A DNA stretch of 64,000 bases from positions 11,793 through 75,792 of the forward strand of contig NZ_LMDJ01000006.1 in the NCBI RefSeq assembly GCF_001425045.1. The letters run 5' to 3'. The notes below the pieces were generated by a model. The model saw only the letters and a program-made list of their open reading frames with translations. It had not been told where the DNA came from and ran no database searches. Every line of letters starts with the position of its first letter. The first letter of the stretch is position 1. Below are positions 58,121 through 64,000 of this stretch, one piece after another. The position numbers and the translations under genes are program-made. The stretch comes from Massilia sp. Root351. GTDB lineage: Bacteria; Pseudomonadota; Gammaproteobacteria; Burkholderiales; Burkholderiaceae_D.

Positions 58121-59113
58121 ATGCTGCTCGTACAATTTAAAAAAGAGAACGGTGAACGCCGCGTTGGCCTGCTGGAGCAGTCCACCATCCGCGAACTGGA
58201 AAGCTTCACCACCACCTACGCCCTGGCGCAAGCCGCCATCGCCCAGAAGAAAAGCCTGGCCGAGCTGGCGCAAGCCGACGCCGGCCCGCAAACCCACAAC
58301 TACGGCGACGTGGCCGCAGCCGGCCGCCTACTGGCGCCGCTGGACCACGCCGACGCAGCCCACGCCTACGTCACCGGCACCGGCCTGACCCACCTGGGCA
58401 GCGCCGACACCCGCGACTCCATGCACAAGAAAATCGGCGGCGACGTCGAAGCGCTGAGCGACTCCATGAAGATGTTCCGCATGGGCGTGGAAGGCGGCAA
58501 GCCTGCCGCCGGCACCGCCGGCGTGCAGCCCGAGTGGTTCTACAAGGGCGACGGCTCCATCGTGGCCGCCACCGGCCAGTCCCTGGTCATGCCCGACTTC
58601 GCGCTGGACGGCGGCGAAGAGCCTGAAATCGCCGGCCTGTACATCATCGGCGACGACGGCCAGCCATACCGCCTGGGCTACGCCATCGGCAACGAATTCT
58701 CGGACCATGTGACCGAGCGCCAGAACTACCTCTACCTGGCCCATTCCAAGCTGCGCGCCTGCGGCCTGGGCCCGGCGCTGCTGGTGGGCGAACTGCCGCA
58801 AAGCGTCACCGGCACCTCGCGTATCCTGGACAAGGAAGGCAAAGTGCGCTGGGAGAAAGCCTTCTTCAGCGGCGAAGAGAACATGTCGCACACCATCGCC
58901 AACCTGGAGTACCACCACTTCAAATACGGCCTGTTCAAGCGCGCCGGCGACGTCCACATCCACTTCTTCGGCACCGCCACCCTGAGCGTTGCGGACAACA
59001 TCAGCGTGCAGCCGGGCGAGACCTTCGAGATCGAAGCGCCTGCCTTCGGTCCTGCGCTGCGCAACCGCCTGGAAGTTGCCGAAACCAGCTACACGAAAGT
59101 CAACGCCTTATGA
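58121..59113 (+). CDS. AraD1-type 2-keto-3-deoxypentonate dehydratase (FAH superfamily)
   Basis: A protein of 330 residues starting [20 protein letters not shown], the typical start of the AraD1/GguC group in the fumarylacetoacetase superfamily. Motifs include [52 protein letters not shown] and [20 protein letters not shown]. The last is an acidic metal-binding stretch. In the non-phosphorylative pathway it would dehydrate 2-keto-3-deoxy-L-arabinonate or -D-xylonate to 2-oxoglutarate semialdehyde. Its stop overlaps the start of the aldehyde dehydrogenase gene (ATGA). Confidence 0.88.
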   Translation: MLLVQFKKENGERRVGLLEQSTIRELESFTTTYALAQAAIAQKKSLAELAQADAGPQTHNYGDVAAAGRLLAPLDHADAAHAYVTGTGLTHLGSADTRDSMHKKIGGDVEALSDSMKMFRMGVEGGKPAAGTAGVQPEWFYKGDGSIVAATGQSLVMPDFALDGGEEPEIAGLYIIGDDGQPYRLGYAIGNEFSDHVTERQNYLYLAHSKLRACGLGPALLVGELPQSVTGTSRILDKEGKVRWEKAFFSGEENMSHTIANLEYHHFKYGLFKRAGDVHIHFFGTATLSVADNISVQPGETFEIEAPAFGPALRNRLEVAETSYTKVNAL

Positions 59114-60681
59114 TCATTACTGGTGAAGCACTCATCGGCGGCGTCGCCGTCAAAGGCAACGGCGGCTCATTCAAGGCCATGAACCCTGCCGACGCGGCCG
59201 CCATGGAACCGGACTTCCACATGGTGGACGTGGCGCAGATCGACCAGGCTTGCAGCCTGGCCGGCGCTGCCTTCGACACCTTCCGCGCCACCAGCGACGA
59301 GGCACGCGCCAGCTTCCTGGAAGCCATCGGCGCGCAGATCATGGCGCTGGGCGATACGCTGATCGAACGCGCCATGGCCGAAAGCGGCCTGCCGCGCGCC
59401 CGCCTGGAAGGTGAACGTGGCCGCACCGTGAATCAGCTCAAGCTGTTCGCCGACTTGCTGCGTGAAGGCTCCTGGCGCGACGCCCGCATCGACACGGCGT
59501 TGCCGGAGCGCACGCCGCCACGCCCGGACCTGCGCATGCGCCTGATCCCGGTGGGTCCGGTGGCCGTTTTCGCGGCCAGCAATTTCCCGCTCGCGTTCTC
59601 CGTGGCCGGCGGCGACACCGCCTCGGCGCTGGCGGCGGGCTGCCCGGTGGTGCTGAAAGCCCACTCGGGCCATCCCGGCACGTCCGAACTGGTGGCGCGC
59701 GCCGTCGTCAACGCGGTGGAACAGTGCGGGCTGCCGGCCGGCGTGTTCGCGCTGCTGACCGGCACCGGCAACGGCATCGGCCAGACGCTGGTGGCGCATC
59801 CCGCCATCCAGGCGGTCGGCTTCACCGGCTCGCGCTCCGGCGGCACCGCGCTGATGGCGGTTGCGGCGGCGCGTCCGCAGCCGATTCCCGTGTATGCCGA
59901 AATGAGCAGCATCAACCCGGTGTACCTGCTGCCGCAGGCGCTGGCCGCGCGCGGCGACAGCATCGCGCAAGGCTTCGCCGCCTCGCTGGTGATGGGCGTG
60001 GGCCAGTTCTGCACCAATCCCGGCCTGGTGCTGGGCATCGACGGCCCGGACCTGGACCGCTTTGCGCAAGCCGCCACGGTGGCGCTGCAGCCGACCGCGC
60101 CGGCCACCATGCTCACCGCCGGCATCGCCGGCAGCTACCAGCGCGGCGTGGCCAACCTGGCTGCCCAGGGCTGCGTGACCACGCTGGCCAAGGGCGAGCA
60201 GCTGGAAGGCAAGGGCGCTCCGGCGTTCTTCAAGACCAGCGCCGCCTCCTTCCTCGGCGAGCACGCGCTGCACGAAGAAGTCTTCGGCCCGGCCTCGCTG
60301 CTGGTGGCATGCAAGGACGTGGCCGAGATGCGCGCCATCACCGAGAAGCTGGAAGGCCAGCTGACCGCCACGCTGCAGCTCGATGAAGGCGACTACGCCG
60401 ACGCGCAGGCGCTGCTGCCGGTGCTGGAGCGCAAGGTCGGCCGCATCCTGGCCAACGGCTTCCCGACCGGCGTGGAAGTGTCGACCGCCATGGTGCACGG
60501 CGGCCCGTTCCCGGCCACCGCCGACGGCCGCAGTACCTCGGTAGGCACGGGCGCAATCAACCGTTTCCTGCGTCCGGTGTGCTACCAGAACCTGGCGCAG
60601 GCGCTGCTGCCGGAAGAGCTGCGCGAAGACAACCCGCTGGCCATTTGGCGCCGCCGCGACGGCGCGCTGGGCAAGGCGTAG
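59110..60681 (+). CDS. 2-oxoglutarate semialdehyde dehydrogenase (aldehyde dehydrogenase family)
   Basis: A protein of 523 residues. It has the N-terminal [19 protein letters not shown] of the NADP-type ketoglutarate semialdehyde dehydrogenases, [20 protein letters not shown], the cofactor-binding [13 protein letters not shown], the glutamate in [10 protein letters not shown] and the catalytic cysteine in GQFCTNPG. It would oxidise 2-oxoglutarate semialdehyde to 2-oxoglutarate, joining the pentose route to the citric acid cycle. It overlaps the AraD1 gene and is followed by a hairpin and the pentose dehydrogenase gene. Confidence 0.9.
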   Translation: MIITGEALIGGVAVKGNGGSFKAMNPADAAAMEPDFHMVDVAQIDQACSLAGAAFDTFRATSDEARASFLEAIGAQIMALGDTLIERAMAESGLPRARLEGERGRTVNQLKLFADLLREGSWRDARIDTALPERTPPRPDLRMRLIPVGPVAVFAASNFPLAFSVAGGDTASALAAGCPVVLKAHSGHPGTSELVARAVVNAVEQCGLPAGVFALLTGTGNGIGQTLVAHPAIQAVGFTGSRSGGTALMAVAAARPQPIPVYAEMSSINPVYLLPQALAARGDSIAQGFAASLVMGVGQFCTNPGLVLGIDGPDLDRFAQAATVALQPTAPATMLTAGIAGSYQRGVANLAAQGCVTTLAKGEQLEGKGAPAFFKTSAASFLGEHALHEEVFGPASLLVACKDVAEMRAITEKLEGQLTATLQLDEGDYADAQALLPVLERKVGRILANGFPTGVEVSTAMVHGGPFPATADGRSTSVGTGAINRFLRPVCYQNLAQALLPEELREDNPLAIWRRRDGALGKA

Positions 60682-60690
60682 GCAGTACCG

Positions 60691-60720
60691 GGCGGGTCCG
60701 GTGCAAGGCACTGACCCGCC
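60691..60720 (+). repeat. Intercistronic hairpin within locus B
   Basis: An 8-bp inverted repeat GGCGGGTC/GACCCGCC (60691-60698 and 60713-60720) with a 14-base loop lies between the aldehyde dehydrogenase and short-chain dehydrogenase genes. It lacks a T-run, so it is more likely an mRNA-stabilising or pausing element than a terminator. Confidence 0.45.
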
Positions 60721-60754
60721 GGCAGCACGAACAACATAATAAGCTGGAGACACC

Positions 60755-61522
60755 ATGACAGAACTTGCCAAATTCGGCAGCCTGCGCGGCAAGCGCGTAT
60801 TCATCACCGGCGGCGGCACCGGCATCGGCGAAGCGCTGGTGACGGCCTTCGCCGAGCAGGGCGCACTGGTCGGCTTCGTCGACATCGCCAAGGACGCCAG
60901 CGAAGCGCTGGTCGAACGTATCGCCGCCTCGGGCCACCCGGCGCCGGCATTCCGCCACTGCGATATCACCGACATCCCCGCGCTGCAAGCGACCATCGCC
61001 GCCCTGGCCGATAAACTGGGCGACTTCGACGTACTGGTCAACAACGCCGCCAACGACCAGCGTCACGACGCCGAAAACGTCACGCTGGACTACTGGAACG
61101 AGCGCATCGCCATCAACCAGCGCCCCATGTTCTTCACCGCCCAGTCGGTACTGGCCGGCATGAAACGCAAGGGCGGCGGCTCCATCATCAACGTCAGCTC
61201 CATTTCCTGGCACGCCAAGGGCGCAGGCTACCCGGTCTACGCCACCACCAAGGCGGCCGTCATCGGCCTGACGCGCAGCCTGGCGCGCGACCTCGGCCCG
61301 CACGGCATCCGCGTCAACACCGTCACCCCCGGCTGGGTCATGACCCAGCGCCAGATCGACCTGTGGGTGGACGATGCGGCCGAAGCCGAAATCCAGCGCA
61401 TGCAATGCCTGCCCGCCAAGCTCATGCCTGGCCATATCGCCTCCATGATCCTGTTCCTGGCAGCGGACGACAGCGCCATGTGCACCTCGCAGGAATTCAT
61501 CGTCGACGCCGGCTGGGTATAA
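60755..61522 (+). CDS. Pentose 1-dehydrogenase (XylB-like short-chain dehydrogenase)
   Basis: A protein of 255 residues. The cofactor loop FITGGGTGIGEALVTAFAEQ, NNAANDQRHDAENVTLDYWN, the catalytic serine in IINVSSISWH and the YxxxK pair in YPVYATTKAAVIG are all present. The C-terminus AAVDD-type tail TSQEFIVDAGWV resembles Caulobacter D-xylose dehydrogenase XylB (from memory). It would oxidise D-xylose or L-arabinose to the lactone with NAD. The neighbours favour L-arabinose, but specificity cannot be settled by eye. No lactonase gene is seen in the window. Confidence 0.88.
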   Translation: MTELAKFGSLRGKRVFITGGGTGIGEALVTAFAEQGALVGFVDIAKDASEALVERIAASGHPAPAFRHCDITDIPALQATIAALADKLGDFDVLVNNAANDQRHDAENVTLDYWNERIAINQRPMFFTAQSVLAGMKRKGGGSIINVSSISWHAKGAGYPVYATTKAAVIGLTRSLARDLGPHGIRVNTVTPGWVMTQRQIDLWVDDAAEAEIQRMQCLPAKLMPGHIASMILFLAADDSAMCTSQEFIVDAGWV

Positions 61523-61586
61523 GCGCCTCCAGCCGTTTGTGCAGTTCACATTGAGGGTGCCCGTCTGGCGACGGGTGCAGCTAAAC

Positions 61587-63545
61587 ATGAAGAATTCGCA
61601 ATTGAGTTATGGCACGGCGCTATTCAGCGCCGTCGTTGCCGCTGCGGCTGCCGCGCCGGCAGCCAACGCAGCCCTGAAAAGCCCCGACGGCCACCTGGCT
61701 GTCAGCGTCAACGTACGGCAAGGCGGCGTAACGTACGCCATTTCGCGCGACGGCAATCCGGTGCTGCTGCCGTCCGCACTGGGCCTGAAGCTCGAGGGCG
61801 CCGACTTTACGCAGGGCCTGGTGCTGGCCGGCCTGACCGCCGCCAAGCCGGTTTCGGACAAGTACCAGATGGCCGTCGGCAAGCGCCGTTCCGTCAGCTA
61901 CGCCGCCAATGAACAGGTCTATACACTGCGCAATGCGCAAAAGCAGACCATGGAAGTGGCTTTCCGCGTCTCCAACGACGGCGTGGCCTTCCGCTACATC
62001 GTTTCCGAGCCATCGCTGCCGGCCAAGAAGTTCGTCAGCGAGAGCACCAGCTTCGCGTTCGCCAAGTCCGCGCAAGGCTGGTTGCAGCCCATGTCGGTGG
62101 CGCAGACGGGCTGGAAGAACACCAATCCTTCCTATGAAGAGCACTACCAGATGGGCATCCCGGTCGGTACGCCGTCGCCCATGAAGGCCGGCTGGGTGTT
62201 CCCGGCGCTGTTCAAGACCGGTGAAGGCAAGGGCGAGACCTGGGTGGCCCTGACCGAAGCGAACATGGACGGCAGCTTCCACGCCTCGCGCCTGCAGGCC
62301 GAGTCGCCGGACGGCGTGTACCGCATCGGTGGCCCGGCCGAGCCGGAAGTGTTTACCGGCGGCGCGCTGCTGGCTGAAACGAACGGCACGCTGACCACGC
62401 CGTGGCGCGTGCTGGCGGTAGGCACGCTGCCTGCGCTGGTCAACTCCACGCTGGGCACCGACCTGGCCGCACCCGCCGCGCCGCGCGCGTCCACCGCACC
62501 GTCGCTGGGCCAGCCCGGCCACGCTTCGTGGAGCTGGGCACTGCTGAAGGACGACCACACGGTCTACGAGGTGCAGAAGAAGTTCATCGACTACGCGGCC
62601 GACATGCGCTGGGACTACACGCTGATCGACGCCGACTGGGACCGCAAGATCGGCTACGAGAAGGTGCAGGAGCTGGCCGCGTATGCCGCCGCCAAAAACG
62701 TGGGCGTGCTGGTGTGGTACAACTCGTCCGGCGCCTGGAACGGTACCGAGTATTCGCCCAAGAGCAAGCTGTTGACGCGCGAAGCGCGCCGCAGCGAGTT
62801 CGCGCGCCTGCAAGCCATGGGCGTCAAGGGCATCAAGGTGGACTTCTTCGCCGGCGACGGCAAGTCCATGATCGCTTACTACATCGATATCCTGAAGGAC
62901 GCGGCGGACTACGGCCTGCTGGTGAACTTCCACGGTTCGACCTTGCCGCGCGGCTGGTCGCGCACCTATCCCAACCTGATGACGGCCGAAGCCATCAAGG
63001 GCCTGGAGTTCACCACCTTCGAGCAGCGCGACCAGGACGCGGTGGTGCAGCACATGTCCATGCTGCCGTTCACGCGCAACCTGTTCGATCCGATGGACTT
63101 CACGCCCATGGTGTTCGGTGACATCCCCAACATCAAGCGCGCCACCCGCAACGGCTTCGAGCTGGCCGAATCGGTGCTGCTGCTGTCGGGTATCCAGCAC
63201 TTTGCGGAAGTCCCGGAAGGCATGGCCACCGTGCCGCCTTACGTGAAGGCCTTCCTGCAGGACCTGCCGCGCAGCTGGGACGATTCGAAATTCGTGGCCG
63301 GCTTCCCGGGCAAGTTCGTGGTCATCGCGCGCAAGGCTGGCAACGCGTGGTACGTGGCGGGCATCAATTCGGAAGCGAACGACAAGACGCTGGAACTGGA
63401 TCTGTCCTTCATCGGCAAGCGCTCCGGCGCGCTGATGACCGACGGCGCGGGAGAACGCGAATTTACCCAGTCCGCCATGGCGGCGGGCAAGGCAAGCAAG
63501 ATCACGATCAAGCCGCGTGGCGGCTTTGTCGCAGTATTTAAGTAA
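61587..63545 (+). CDS. GH97 family glycosidase, probably retaining, periplasmic
   Basis: A protein of 652 residues from the ATG at 61587. A signal peptide ([18 protein letters not shown]...ANAA) precedes a GH97 beta-sandwich N-terminal domain ([37 protein letters not shown]) and a TIM-barrel. The barrel has [36 protein letters not shown] with Asp419, and [20 protein letters not shown]. An aspartate in KVDFF at this position is the nucleophile in retaining GH97 enzymes. Those act as alpha-galactosidases or the stereochemically related beta-L-arabinopyranosidases. The arabinan context makes the latter attractive. Confidence 0.88.
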   Translation: MKNSQLSYGTALFSAVVAAAAAAPAANAALKSPDGHLAVSVNVRQGGVTYAISRDGNPVLLPSALGLKLEGADFTQGLVLAGLTAAKPVSDKYQMAVGKRRSVSYAANEQVYTLRNAQKQTMEVAFRVSNDGVAFRYIVSEPSLPAKKFVSESTSFAFAKSAQGWLQPMSVAQTGWKNTNPSYEEHYQMGIPVGTPSPMKAGWVFPALFKTGEGKGETWVALTEANMDGSFHASRLQAESPDGVYRIGGPAEPEVFTGGALLAETNGTLTTPWRVLAVGTLPALVNSTLGTDLAAPAAPRASTAPSLGQPGHASWSWALLKDDHTVYEVQKKFIDYAADMRWDYTLIDADWDRKIGYEKVQELAAYAAAKNVGVLVWYNSSGAWNGTEYSPKSKLLTREARRSEFARLQAMGVKGIKVDFFAGDGKSMIAYYIDILKDAADYGLLVNFHGSTLPRGWSRTYPNLMTAEAIKGLEFTTFEQRDQDAVVQHMSMLPFTRNLFDPMDFTPMVFGDIPNIKRATRNGFELAESVLLLSGIQHFAEVPEGMATVPPYVKAFLQDLPRSWDDSKFVAGFPGKFVVIARKAGNAWYVAGINSEANDKTLELDLSFIGKRSGALMTDGAGEREFTQSAMAAGKASKITIKPRGGFVAVFK

Positions 63546-63564
63546 AACCATAACAGGAGACGGT

Positions 63565-64000
63565 ATGAGCATCATCAAGAAAACCATTCTGGCCATGAGC
63601 CTGGCGAGCGGCGCAGCCTTTGCCGCCGGCGAAGTGAGCATCACCATCGACGCGGCCAAGCCTGGCCCGGTGATCAACAAGAACGTCTACGGCCAGTTCG
63701 CCGAGCACCTGGGCACCGGCATCTACGAAGGCATGTGGGTCGGCCCGAACTCCAAGCAGCCGAACACCAAGGGCTGGCGCAACGACGTGCTGGGCGCGCT
63801 GAAAGACCTGAAAGTGCCGCTGGTGCGCTGGCCGGGCGGCTGCTTCGCCGACGAGTACCACTGGCGCGAAGGCATCGGCCCGCGCAGCAAGCGTCCGGTC
63901 AAGGTCAACACCATGTGGGGCGGCGTCGAGGAAAACAACGCGGTTGGCACGCATGAGTTCTTCGACCTGGCCGAACTGCTGGGCGCCGAGACCTATGTGA
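63565..64000 (+). CDS. GH51 family alpha-L-arabinofuranosidase (partial, runs off window)
   Basis: The first 145 residues of the protein, starting at the ATG at 63565 with AGGAGA upstream. A signal peptide ([16 protein letters not shown]) precedes [55 protein letters not shown] and [20 protein letters not shown], the opening of family 51. It would remove arabinofuranose side chains from arabinan or arabinoxylan in the periplasm. It lies 19 bp after the GH97 gene in the same operon. The catalytic acid and nucleophile glutamates lie beyond the window edge. Confidence 0.88.
   Translation, partial: MSIIKKTILAMSLASGAAFAAGEVSITIDAAKPGPVINKNVYGQFAEHLGTGIYEGMWVGPNSKQPNTKGWRNDVLGALKDLKVPLVRWPGGCFADEYHWREGIGPRSKRPVKVNTMWGGVEENNAVGTHEFFDLAELLGAETYV

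Noticed and set aside
61620-63680. 686-codon minus-strand frame opposite the GH97 gene
   Set aside because: Shadow of the GH97 reading frame, with no family features.

Overview
The window looks like chromosomal DNA of a high-GC betaproteobacterium of the Oxalobacteraceae (Massilia/Duganella/Pseudoduganella type). This is inferred from the codon and GC style, a PEP-CTERM protein, many TonB-dependent receptors, and the mix of plant-polymer enzymes with ordinary proteobacterial housekeeping genes. No database search was possible. Family names come from motifs recognised by eye. No rRNA, tRNA, CRISPR array, prophage or intact insertion sequence was seen.

Layout. 1-4.5 kb: the 3' end of enolase, a membrane patatin-like protein and an orphan sensor histidine kinase. 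4.5-11.1 kb: a TonB-dependent receptor, a large secreted pectate lyase/pectinesterase fusion and a PEP-CTERM protein. 11.1-16.3 kb: an iron-starvation island with an ECF sigma factor, Fur-type boxes, a three-gene PepSY operon and a siderophore-type receptor. 16.4-23.2 kb: a LysR regulator divergent from a type II NADH dehydrogenase, a small secreted protein that is probably frameshifted, a MATE exporter, a ketopantoate reductase-like protein and AMP nucleosidase. 23.2-28.7 kb: a five-gene valine catabolic operon that covers isobutyryl-CoA to propionyl-CoA. 29.0-33.1 kb: a 16-bp palindrome, the remnant of a HipA/YjjJ-type gene, a Rid-family protein, a PoxB-like ThDP enzyme and an MFS transporter. 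33.2-40.8 kb: signalling and periplasmic genes (HD-GYP protein, NarL-type regulator, winged-helix ATPase, Sel1 protein, CpdB-like nucleotidase, solute-binding protein). 40.8-47.1 kb: arabinan/pentose locus A (TonB receptor, GPH symporter, GH43, aldose epimerase). 47.1-56.2 kb: unrelated genes (hydrolase, diguanylate cyclase, DUF819 protein, RraB-DUF695 protein, OsmC, uridine kinase, Lgt-like protein, CPBP protease, YbaK). 56.2-64 kb: pentose locus B (arabinonate-type dehydratase, AraD1-type dehydratase, semialdehyde dehydrogenase, pentose dehydrogenase, GH97, and GH51 running off the edge).

How the genes work together. The clearest theme is plant cell-wall use. Pectin would be cut and de-esterified by the fusion enzyme. 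Arabinan or arabinoxylan side chains would be taken up through the 41-kb TonB receptor, trimmed in the periplasm by GH51 and GH97, moved inward by the GPH symporter and finished by the cytoplasmic GH43. The pentose would then be oxidised without phosphorylation to 2-oxoglutarate by the enzymes of locus B. The control regions of the two loci, about 15 kb apart, share copies of a CGATAYC element and the palindrome CGATATCG. This suggests one regulon whose regulator lies outside the window. It is the most interesting hypothesis here.
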